Assembly: GCF_042648365.1 (NCBI RefSeq)
Contig: NZ_JBHRXI010000004.1
Location: 124,001 to 188,000, forward strand
Direction: 5' to 3'
DNA from: Lutimaribacter_A marinistellae
GTDB taxonomy: Bacteria; Pseudomonadota; Alphaproteobacteria; Rhodobacterales; Rhodobacteraceae
DNA length: 64,000 nucleotides
Both the position numbers and the translations under genes were made by a program. Within the stretch, counting starts at the first letter, position 1. Every line of letters begins with the position of its first letter. This document shows positions 33,362 to 40,025 of this stretch, one piece after another. A model generated the notes under the pieces. It saw only the letters and a program-made list of their open reading frames with translations, had not been told where the DNA came from and made no database searches.

Positions 33362-34552
33362 CTATTCCGCAGGAGCCGTGCCATCCGGAAACTCGGTCAG
33401 AGCATCCTCGTTCAACTCCTCGGTTCTGAACGAGCAGGACAGCTTTGCCCCGTATTGGGCCAACAACCTCTGGCGCCTGCGGTGCCGGATGGTTTGCCAG
33501 TGATGCGGCGCGTCGATGAACCCTTCGGAATGCAAATCGGCACCGACGGCCTGCAATTCAAGTTCCGCGAAGCAATTCCAGTTCGGATTTTTCATGTCGG
33601 TCCGGCGGTGGAACCGGTCGATCTTGTCGATCACCAGCGGCGCCCGCCCCATACATCCCGTGAGGTTCGGCACGATATCCTTGCCGCCATCGTGTCGTCG
33701 AAGGATCACGGCAACACGCTGCTCCGGCTCGGCGACGAACGCCACGAGATGCAGCGCACTGCCATCCGGTGCAACGATCTTTTCGGCCCCCATATAGGCC
33801 GCGATCTGTTCGCTGAGCGAATACTTCTCGGGGCGGAACTCGTGGTAGCCCTCGTTGACCAGCAGCTTGGTCAGCCGCTCCTCGTCGAAATGCCCCCCGC
33901 GTCGCAACCAATAGCCCGCGCGCGAAAGATACAGCTTGCGATGTGAGCCCGGGCGGATGCCGGCGCGCAACCTTTCGCGGATGAAGCTGCGAAACTCCGG
34001 AGTTCCTGCCGCCATCGGGCCCAGCCCGCAGCCCTGCCGGGGCACGACCAGACGCTCGACCCGGGTCGTCTCGTTCACGATCCGGACCGGCAGGTCGGCA
34101 CCGCACCGCCTGAGCAGGTCACGCTGGAACCCGTCGTCGCGGCATTGCGCAGCCGCCCCGTGGCGAGGCCAGACGTACAGGATACCGTCAAGTTTTAGAT
34201 CGAGATGCTCCATCACCCAGATCCGGGCAAGAGACTCGAAAAGAAAATGCCCGAAATGGTTCCAGTAGTCCCCCGCGTAAAGCCAGGTGCCCGACAAGGT
34301 CTGCCCGTCCGCAAGCTCCCTTGCATCGACCGCCCGCGGATAAAGGTGACGCCCAAGGCGATAAGTGGTCCCATCCAGGATCGGTGCGCCGGTACGATCG
34401 ACAAGGTTCCAGGAATTCGGATCGGGTCCGCCGATTACGACCGCACCTTCGGCACAGCTGACACCCGGCACTAGGGTGACACAGGGACCCTCGGCCGTTC
34501 GCAGGCGCGGCGCCAGTTTCGGTGCGAAGAGGTTCGGATCGACGTGCTGCAT
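33362..34552 (-). CDS. Glycosyltransferase family 61 protein
   Basis: A 396-residue protein of the GT61/DUF563 family of capsule and surface-polysaccharide transferases. The hallmark is the WNHFGHFLFESLARIWVMEH segment in the first half, and YMGAEKIVAPDGSALHLVAF in the second half, a version of the family's GxHGxxL-type motif. No signal peptide or membrane segment; a cytoplasmic enzyme is expected. It lies between rplJ and a second glycosyltransferase gene, in the same direction as the ribosomal genes. Sugar donor and acceptor cannot be read from sequence. Codon use does not look foreign by eye. Confidence 0.87.
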   Translation of the reverse strand: MQHVDPNLFAPKLAPRLRTAEGPCVTLVPGVSCAEGAVVIGGPDPNSWNLVDRTGAPILDGTTYRLGRHLYPRAVDARELADGQTLSGTWLYAGDYWNHFGHFLFESLARIWVMEHLDLKLDGILYVWPRHGAAAQCRDDGFQRDLLRRCGADLPVRIVNETTRVERLVVPRQGCGLGPMAAGTPEFRSFIRERLRAGIRPGSHRKLYLSRAGYWLRRGGHFDEERLTKLLVNEGYHEFRPEKYSLSEQIAAYMGAEKIVAPDGSALHLVAFVAEPEQRVAVILRRHDGGKDIVPNLTGCMGRAPLVIDKIDRFHRRTDMKNPNWNCFAELELQAVGADLHSEGFIDAPHHWQTIRHRRRQRLLAQYGAKLSCSFRTEELNEDALTEFPDGTAPAE

Positions 34553-34601
34553 GGGCCGGACGGTAGGTAAGACCCGGAGAGAAAGTCAAAAATTCTCTTA
34601 A

Positions 34602-34621
34602 AACCCGACGCTTGCCGGGTT
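34602..34621 (-). terminator. Hairpin between the two glycosyltransferase genes
   Basis: On the minus strand AACCCGG/TCGGGTT with a six-base loop, followed by TTAAGAG and a T-rich run (AATTTTTGAC). It lies about 50 bases after the family-2-like glycosyltransferase stop. It may end the rplK-rplA-glycosyltransferase transcript, leaving the GT61 gene under its own promoter. Confidence 0.5.
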
Positions 34622-34671
34622 GGAATTCCGTTTACTGTTGCCGATTTGCTGGAGCCGCAGCAAGGCAAAGA

Positions 34672-35577
34672 TCAGCCCGAAAAATGCCTCTGAACACCGG
34701 CATCGAGGTCGAGCGAGAGTTCCAAAAGGGCATTTTCCGCTGCAAGCCGTTCGAGCGCGGCAGCATCCATCCGGTGCAGCCGCTGGTGCAGATCCCGCAA
34801 CTCGGGTTCGGGATCTTCGCGCTCCAACGCCTCGGCAACGCGTTGGGTAAGCGACGCTATGAACCCGCGAGAGGCGACCCGCCAATCCACCTTTGCCCGC
34901 CACGGCCCGTAATCCAGGCCGATCATGTGCAGGAGATAGGCCCCGCTCTCGCGTCCGGCGACATGCTCGGGCGGGATCTCCTTGCCACGGACGGGCCAGT
35001 GCTGACGCAGGCTCAGGTCGCCCTGCCCGCCCCGAATGGCCGATTTTCCCGCGGCATGACCGACCAGCCCCTTGCGCCGTGGTCCGAACAGGCCTGCATC
35101 TTCGCCATAGACTCGGCGCGCGGCGTCCCGCTCCATTGGCAGGCGGAACACGCGACGCGGATGGTCGTGAGTCGTGCCGACGCCCTCGGCCGTTTCGATC
35201 CGGACGGAAACTGCATCCTCGGGAATGTCGTCCAGAAAATCGCGAATTGCACGCCCGTCGACGTGAAGGAACTCGTCGGCGTCGACGTTCAGAAACCAGT
35301 CGGTATCGCTCTGCCGGTAGGCATGCGTCAACGCGGCGTTCTGTCTTTTGGTGAAGCGCGTATCGGGGTCTAGCCCCAAGTCTCTCCAGAACTCCGATGT
35401 GCAAGCTATGCACTGGATCCGGGGGTTGTGCCGCAGGACCCCGATGGCGAGGTCCTGCGGATCGTCGAAATAAAGCGTCAGCCGGTCGGCCCCGGCATCA
35501 AGATACCAAGCGGCAAAGCGGAGAGTGTCCTGCAGGTCTTCGCGCAGGATGGCTCCGACATGCCAGCTCGGTCCCAT
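34672..35577 (-). CDS. Glycosyltransferase family 2/92-like protein
   Basis: A 301-residue protein resembling DUF23/GT92-like and family 2 glycosyltransferases. The N-terminal part has LRFAAWYLDAGADRLTLYFD, the usual opening of these enzymes. The metal-binding DxD region is DWFLNVDADEFLHV, and a conserved HMIGLDYGPWRAKVDWR segment lies near residue 220. The C-terminal 70 residues are charged and helical. The ATG is only 16 bases after the rplA stop, with a GGAGG site in between, so it is almost certainly translated from the L11-L1 mRNA. That position is unusual for a sugar transferase. Substrate unknown. Confidence 0.85.
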   Translation of the reverse strand: MGPSWHVGAILREDLQDTLRFAAWYLDAGADRLTLYFDDPQDLAIGVLRHNPRIQCIACTSEFWRDLGLDPDTRFTKRQNAALTHAYRQSDTDWFLNVDADEFLHVDGRAIRDFLDDIPEDAVSVRIETAEGVGTTHDHPRRVFRLPMERDAARRVYGEDAGLFGPRRKGLVGHAAGKSAIRGGQGDLSLRQHWPVRGKEIPPEHVAGRESGAYLLHMIGLDYGPWRAKVDWRVASRGFIASLTQRVAEALEREDPEPELRDLHQRLHRMDAAALERLAAENALLELSLDLDAGVQRHFSG

Positions 35578-35593
35578 CCGAGGCCTCCGCGAC

Positions 35594-36292
35594 TTACTCG
35601 CTTGCGGCTTCGGCGACGTCCAGCGTAACGCCCGGACCCATGGTCGAAGACAGCGAGATCTTCTTCATGTAGGTGCCCTTGGCGCCCGAGGGCTTTGCCT
35701 TTGCCACGGCCGAAACGAAGGCGCGGACGTTCTCGACCAGCTTGGCCTCGTCAAAGGATGCCTTGCCAACGCCGGCATGGACGACACCGCCCTTTTCGGC
35801 CTTGAACTGAACTTCGCCACCCTTGGCGGCTTCGACAGCCTGCTTGACGTCCATCGTCACGGTGCCGACCTTGGGGTTCGGCATCAGGTTGCGGGGACCA
35901 AGAATCTTGCCCAGACGGCCAACGATCGGCATCATGTCCGGGGTCGCGATGCAGCGGTCGAATTCGATCGTGCCGCCCTGGATCGTTTCCATCAGGTCTT
36001 CGGCGCCAACGATGTCCGCACCGGCTTCCTTGGCTTCGTCTGCCTTGGGGCCACGGGCGAAAACGGCCACGCGGACCTCTTTACCCGTACCGTTGGGCAG
36101 GCCGACCACGCCGCGCACCATCTGGTCCGCGTGACGGGTGTCGACACCCAGGTTCATCGCGATCTCGACGGTCTCGTCGAATTTCGCGTTGGCGTTGGCC
36201 TTGATCAGAGCGACGGCATCCTGAACCGACAGGTCTTCCTTGCCGGCGAAGGCTTCGCGAGCGGCGCGCGTACGTTTACCCAGCTTTGCCAT
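35594..36292 (-). CDS. rplA: 50S ribosomal protein L1
   Basis: The 232-residue L1 protein of the L1 stalk. It begins MAKLGKRTRAAREAFAGKED and contains GVVGLPNGTGKEVRVAVFA and the conserved GKILGPRNLMPNPKVGTVT. L1 also represses its own L11-L1 operon in other bacteria. The start is one base after the rplK stop. The next gene downstream is a glycosyltransferase instead of rplJ. Confidence 0.99.
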   Translation of the reverse strand: MAKLGKRTRAAREAFAGKEDLSVQDAVALIKANANAKFDETVEIAMNLGVDTRHADQMVRGVVGLPNGTGKEVRVAVFARGPKADEAKEAGADIVGAEDLMETIQGGTIEFDRCIATPDMMPIVGRLGKILGPRNLMPNPKVGTVTMDVKQAVEAAKGGEVQFKAEKGGVVHAGVGKASFDEAKLVENVRAFVSAVAKAKPSGAKGTYMKKISLSSTMGPGVTLDVAEAASE

Positions 36293-36293
36293 C

Positions 36294-36719
36294 TTACTTC
36301 ACCTCGATGCCCATGGAGCGGGCGGAGCCCAGGATGATCTGCATCGCCGCCTCGATATCATTGGCGCTGAGATCTTTCATCTTCGCTTCGGCGATCTCGC
36401 GCACCTGAGCGGCGGTCACGGTGCCGACGGTCTCACGCGAGGGGGTTTTTGCGCCCGATTTCACCTTGGCAGCCTTCTTCAGGTAGTAGGACGCCGGCGG
36501 CGTCTTGATGTCCATGGTAAAGGACTTGTCCTGATAGTAGGTGATCACGGTCGGGCACGGCGCGCCGGGCTCCATATCTGCGGTCTTGGCGTTGAACGCC
36601 TTGCAGAATTCCATGATGTTGATGCCGCGCTGACCCAACGCCGGGCCCACCGGGGGCGACGGGTTGGCTTGGCCTGCGGGCACTTGCAGCTTCATGCTGC
36701 CCACGAGTTTCTTGGCCAT
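36294..36719 (-). CDS. rplK: 50S ribosomal protein L11
   Basis: The 141-residue L11 protein of the GTPase-associated centre, also needed for stringent-response activation of RelA. It shows the proline-rich N-terminus LQVPAGQANPSPPVGPALGQRGINIMEFC and the C-terminal rRNA-binding part with VTAAQVREIAEAKMKDL. It begins the rplK-rplA unit, 155 bases after nusG. Confidence 0.99.
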   Translation of the reverse strand: MAKKLVGSMKLQVPAGQANPSPPVGPALGQRGINIMEFCKAFNAKTADMEPGAPCPTVITYYQDKSFTMDIKTPPASYYLKKAAKVKSGAKTPSRETVGTVTAAQVREIAEAKMKDLSANDIEAAMQIILGSARSMGIEVK

Positions 36720-36874
36720 TGGCCTTCTCCTTTTTCAGCATCCGAACCGTCGCGACGGCCGGACAGGGTTGCCCGTGGTTCGGTGCCGCCACGCGTGGCG
36801 ACCGCCTCCCACGATTGTGCCTCATCATTCCACGCGGTGTACTTCGATCCGCGAAGACCTGACGAAGCGTTCGC

Positions 36875-37408
36875 TCAGGACTGTTTGGTGACCTGAGTGA
36901 AATCCAGTTCGACCGGGGTTTCCCGGCCAAAGATCGAAACGCTGACGCGCAGTTTCTGGTTGTCGTCGTCTACGCCTTCGACCATGCCGTCGAAATCCTC
37001 GAACGGCCCGTCATTGACCTTGACCTTCTCGCCGACCTCGAAACTGATCAGAGTACGCGGCGCTTCCTCGCCCTCCTGAACGCGGTTGAGGATCTGGTTC
37101 ACCTCGGCATCGCGCATCGGCATCGGCCGGCCCTGCGGCCCTAGAAATCCGGTTACCCGATTGATTCCATTGATCAAATGGTAACCCTGGTCGGACATCT
37201 CCATATGCACCAGCACATAGCCCGGCATGAAACGGCGCTCGGTCGTGACCTTCTTGCCGCGACGCACCTCGATCACCTCTTCGGTGGGAACGAGGACCTC
37301 GTCGATCTCGTCCTCGAGGCCATTTTCGGCGACGAGGGTGCGGATCTGTTCTGCGATCTTCTTCTCGAAATTCGAGAGTACGCTGACCGAGTACCACCGT
37401 TTCGCCAT
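36875..37408 (-). CDS. nusG: Transcription antitermination factor NusG
   Basis: A 177-residue NusG with the N-terminal NGN domain (KRWYSVSVLSNFEKKIAEQI, MPGYVLVHMEM) and the C-terminal KOW domain (FEVGEKVKVNDGPFEDFDGMVEG). It binds RNA polymerase, suppresses pausing and links transcription to ribosomes or Rho. In most bacteria it follows secE directly; here a DUF1254 gene of about 1 kb separates them, so nusG probably depends on a promoter in the 314-base gap upstream. Confidence 0.98.
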   Translation of the reverse strand: MAKRWYSVSVLSNFEKKIAEQIRTLVAENGLEDEIDEVLVPTEEVIEVRRGKKVTTERRFMPGYVLVHMEMSDQGYHLINGINRVTGFLGPQGRPMPMRDAEVNQILNRVQEGEEAPRTLISFEVGEKVKVNDGPFEDFDGMVEGVDDDNQKLRVSVSIFGRETPVELDFTQVTKQS

Positions 37409-37722
37409 GTGCCTTGCCGTCCTTGTCTTGCCTCGGCCACGTGCGCAGACGTGGCGAAAACCTGAAAAAACTCAAGCGGTTAATCAACAAACCGCCACAA
37501 TGAAAAGCGGCGCGCAGCCCGAATCGCCGCACGCCAATCATCGAAGTGGGGTGTGACCTAACGCCCAAGCGCCCGATATGCAAGAGGGCTGGCCATTTTC
37601 CGCCCCCCGTTCGCGCGACGTGAGTAACCGGCATTTTGACCGTTTTGTACCCCCTTCACGACCCCCTTTGACCGTTTTGTACAATGCTGTACGCCGATCC
37701 CGGCGGTCGTTCCGATTGCAGT
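37409..37722 (-). other. nusG upstream region
   Basis: A 314-base gap between the DUF1254 gene and nusG. It holds two operator-like sites 32 bases apart (described separately). Between them and nusG is a stretch with an A/T-rich portion (AACTCAAGCGGTTAATCAACAAACC on the plus strand near 37466-37490, read in two parts) where a nusG promoter could lie. No tRNA gene is present, although tRNA-Trp often precedes secE-nusG in bacteria. Confidence 0.45.
37634..37684. promoter_or_regulatory. Second pair of 32-bp-spaced operator-like sites
   Basis: TTTTGACCGTTTTGTAC at 37634-37650 and TTTGACCGTTTTGTACAA at 37667-37684, with the ACCG cores exactly 32 bases apart. The same core and spacing occur at the FMN reductase promoter at 8226-8269, and the spacer also shows partial similarity (TTC.C..CCC.CTT). 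Location is between the DUF1254 stop and nusG. Equal spacing at two loci argues for a functional protein-binding pair or a common origin. Confidence 0.55.
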
Positions 37723-38730
37723 TCACCCGCCGGTCGGCTCGATCACGGGAAAGGTCCAGGACCCGCCGAGGATCTCGGCGCGGGGTTTGTACAGGCGGAT
37801 CGTGTAGTTCCAGCCGGGCGTGATCGGGATGCAGTTGATGCGCCCGTCCTCGCAGCCGCCGAAATTCAGGGTGTAGGAGCCGTCCTCATTCGCGGTGGCC
37901 GAGGTGTTGTTATAGCTGTTCCGGCCCAGGTCATTCGGCGCAAGGTAGCCATCGGCATCGTAGACCGTGACCGACCAGAAGGCATCGACCGGAACCTCGC
38001 CAAAGGTAACGGAATGCGGGGTGACGCCGTCATTGGCTTCGACGCTGTCGACGATGGCGCTGGCAGTTGTCGCAGGTTGCCCGGCCCAGCCCGCTATCGC
38101 GCCGACGAGATGGTCGATCGGTTCGACCTCTTCAGGTCGTCCAAAGGCCTTTCGCACGTCGAAGCCCACCGCGGCGGCAAGGTCGTTGATTGCCTTGCGC
38201 GCCTCGCCAAGCGCCTCGAGATCCCAGTCGGGCGCCTCGAACGGGCCGGGGCCGCCGCCGGTCAGCCTGATCCCGTCCTGCGCGACATGGGCCGTTTCCA
38301 GATCGCCCGGATCGCCCGCGTCAACGAAGGAGCGGAACAACAGGAGGGCAAAGCGCGTGCCAACTTCCTGTTGTGTCAGGACATAGCTGCCCGGCGTCGA
38401 ATGAACGGTGCTGTAGTGATCCTGACTGATGACCAGCACGGACTGAAACCGCCCGTCGACTTCGGGGAGAACAACGGTGACCGGATGGGACAGGTCGACG
38501 ACCGCGCCCGAATAGAGCGTGTCCTGGTTCGCGCGGATCACCGGCTGAGGCTCATCCGCCGAACTGGGTTTGCGGGCGTGGAAAATCTCGCCCACGCCAA
38601 TGCCATAGGTCTGGAGCGTGAGTCGGAACATGTGATCGCTTTCCGCCCGGACGAGGTTTTCAAAGGTAATATCCTCGGCCGACACGAGGGCCGGGGCGCA
38701 GAGGGCAAGTGCGAGAAGCCGTTTGAACAT
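37723..38730 (-). CDS. DUF1254/DUF1214 domain periplasmic protein
   Basis: A 335-residue exported protein. The signal peptide MFKRLLALALCAPALVSA ends before EDITFENL. It is followed by a DUF1254-type N-terminal domain (IRANQDTLYSGAVVDLSHPVT) and a DUF1214-type C-terminal domain (AFWSVTVYDADGYLAPNDLGR, GSYTLNFGG). These domains occur together in proteins of unknown function. The ATG at 38730 is chosen for its AAAGGAG site and signal peptide; the frame stays open upstream but without coding character. It separates secE from nusG, an unusual place for such a gene. Confidence 0.86.
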   Translation of the reverse strand: MFKRLLALALCAPALVSAEDITFENLVRAESDHMFRLTLQTYGIGVGEIFHARKPSSADEPQPVIRANQDTLYSGAVVDLSHPVTVVLPEVDGRFQSVLVISQDHYSTVHSTPGSYVLTQQEVGTRFALLLFRSFVDAGDPGDLETAHVAQDGIRLTGGGPGPFEAPDWDLEALGEARKAINDLAAAVGFDVRKAFGRPEEVEPIDHLVGAIAGWAGQPATTASAIVDSVEANDGVTPHSVTFGEVPVDAFWSVTVYDADGYLAPNDLGRNSYNNTSATANEDGSYTLNFGGCEDGRINCIPITPGWNYTIRLYKPRAEILGGSWTFPVIEPTGG

Positions 38731-39130
38731 CGGGGTCTCCTTTGAGGTCGGTTTGCCGGTTCGACAAGAGCATGTCGCGGGCCATGCAAATGATCGGGAA
38801 CAGGTCGCCCTGCGGACGCGGTGGAATCGATTCACGTCATCCGCGCGCGGGCCATGTTCGCCCCGCGCGGCACAGGCCGCCGCCCCACCGATTTTGTGGG
38901 CGTTGAATTTGCGGGAGTTGACCGGACGCTGCCGAGCATCCACGAGCGCCGAAAGAACGGCGCACGCCGAAGTGCACGGAACGCGACAGAGCGCGGCAAG
39001 ACCGGTTGTTCGCGGGATCATCACGGCATACTCCTGAAGCGCCACGGCGGGGCGGCGCGCACAGGTTATGCCATTGGGATCACGAGGAAACTGATGTGCA
39101 TCAACGACAGTCGCCCGTCGTCATTCGTGC
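38731..39130. other. Gap between secE and the DUF1254 gene
   Basis: A 400-base stretch without a supported gene. Frames are open on both strands because of high GC, but they have no ribosome-binding site or recognisable protein. It probably carries the DUF1254 promoter and the end of the secE transcript. I see no insertion-sequence ends or clear repeats that would explain how the DUF1254 gene arrived. Confidence 0.5.
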
Positions 39131-39328
39131 CTAGCTGAACATGCCGAGGACGAGTTGCAGACCACTGCGAATGCCCAGGTCGACCAGGGCAAAGAACACG
39201 GCTGTCAGCGCGGCCATGATGAACACCATCACCGTGGTCAGCAGCACTTCGCGGCGGGTCGGCCAGACGACCTTGGCAACCTCGGCGCGGACCTGCTGGA
39301 TGAACTGGATGGGGTTGGTGGTGGCCAT
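39131..39328 (-). CDS. secE: Preprotein translocase subunit SecE
   Basis: A 65-residue single-span SecE. It has the amphipathic cytoplasmic helix FIQQVRAEVAKVVWPTRREVLLTT, with the conserved VxWPTRxE core, and one transmembrane helix (VMVFIMAALTAVFFALVDLGI). It stabilises SecY in the Sec channel. It lies 82 bases after the cupin gene and is separated from its usual partner nusG by 1.7 kb. Confidence 0.97.
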   Translation of the reverse strand: MATTNPIQFIQQVRAEVAKVVWPTRREVLLTTVMVFIMAALTAVFFALVDLGIRSGLQLVLGMFS

Positions 39329-39410
39329 TGTGGGCGTGTCTCTCTGCTAGCGGATGGCGGGGACATAGCCGGGCTTGATGGCGATTTCAAGGCCGGCCAG
39401 GGGTTTTGGC

Positions 39411-39815
39411 CTATTCCGGCGCGCGGGCGTAATCCTCGTCGCTGACCTTTTCCAGCCAATGCGCGGGGGTGCCATCCTGCGCCTCTTGTATGGCGATGTG
39501 GACCATCGACGTCTCAGCGCCGGCGCCGTGCCAGTGCTCTTCTCCCGGCGGGATCCAGACCGTGTCGCCCGCGCGGATCACGCGGGGCGCCTCGCCGCGC
39601 TTGCCGACCAGTCCGACGCCATCGGTGACATAGAGGGTCTGGCCCAGCGGGTGGGTGTGCCAGGCGGTACGCGCGCCGGGTTCGAACGCAACGCGCAGCG
39701 CCATCACGCGGGCCGGGTCGGGCGCCTGCACGATGGGGTCCTGCCAGACGGTGCCGGTGAACCAGTCTTCGCGCGCCTTGAGCGTGGCGCGGCTGCCTGC
39801 TGGGTGGATATCCAT
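39411..39815 (-). CDS. Cupin-domain protein (mandelonitrile-lyase-like)
   Basis: A 134-residue single cupin. The metal-binding motif 1 is HTHPLGQTLYV and motif 2 is PPGEEHWHGAG. The wording RVAFEPGARTAWHTHPLGQT resembles manganese cupins described as (R)-mandelonitrile lyase-like, but that activity is not assured. The ATG at 39815 follows AGGAGGAGACAGAC, a near-perfect ribosome-binding site. It follows ccoS on the same strand but has no known link to the oxidase. Confidence 0.86.
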   Translation of the reverse strand: MDIHPAGSRATLKAREDWFTGTVWQDPIVQAPDPARVMALRVAFEPGARTAWHTHPLGQTLYVTDGVGLVGKRGEAPRVIRAGDTVWIPPGEEHWHGAGAETSMVHIAIQEAQDGTPAHWLEKVSDEDYARAPE

Positions 39816-39862
39816 GTCTGTCTCCTCCTGTCGGGCAGAGGATGCCGCGCGGGGCGGCGGCG

Positions 39863-40021
39863 TCAAGGCTTGGGGTGGTCGTCGTAGTCGGAATTCAGGA
39901 TGCGGCGCGCATCGCCCTCGGGGTCGTCATACTGGTTCGAGCGGACGGTATAGATGAAGGCGACAAGCCCGACGCCGCCCAGAAAGAGCGAAATCGGGAT
40001 GAGGAATGACAGGACGTCCAT
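39863..40021 (-). CDS. ccoS: cbb3 oxidase assembly protein CcoS
   Basis: A 52-residue protein of the CcoS (FixS) family. A single membrane helix (FLIPISLFLGGVGLVAFIYTV) is followed by the family signature RSNQYDDPEGDARRIL. CcoS is needed for cofactor insertion into cbb3-type cytochrome c oxidase. The start is four bases after the ccoI stop, making it the last gene of ccoG-H-I-S. Small size means automated callers may miss it. Confidence 0.93.
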   Translation of the reverse strand: MDVLSFLIPISLFLGGVGLVAFIYTVRSNQYDDPEGDARRILNSDYDDHPKP

Positions 40022-40025
40022 CGGC

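Noticed and set aside
37161..37177. TTGATTCCATTGATCAA resembling an FNR box
   Set aside because: The arms are seven bases apart instead of four and it lies inside the nusG coding region.
37011..37634. A 207-codon minus-strand frame starting right after the phased sites near nusG
   Set aside because: Most of it overlaps nusG in another frame and the first part has no protein-like composition, so the CAAAATG start is likely a coincidence or relic.
39329..39410. Possible tRNA-Trp gene near secE, as is common in bacteria
   Set aside because: No cloverleaf or TTCGA arm could be found in this gap or in the nusG upstream gap.
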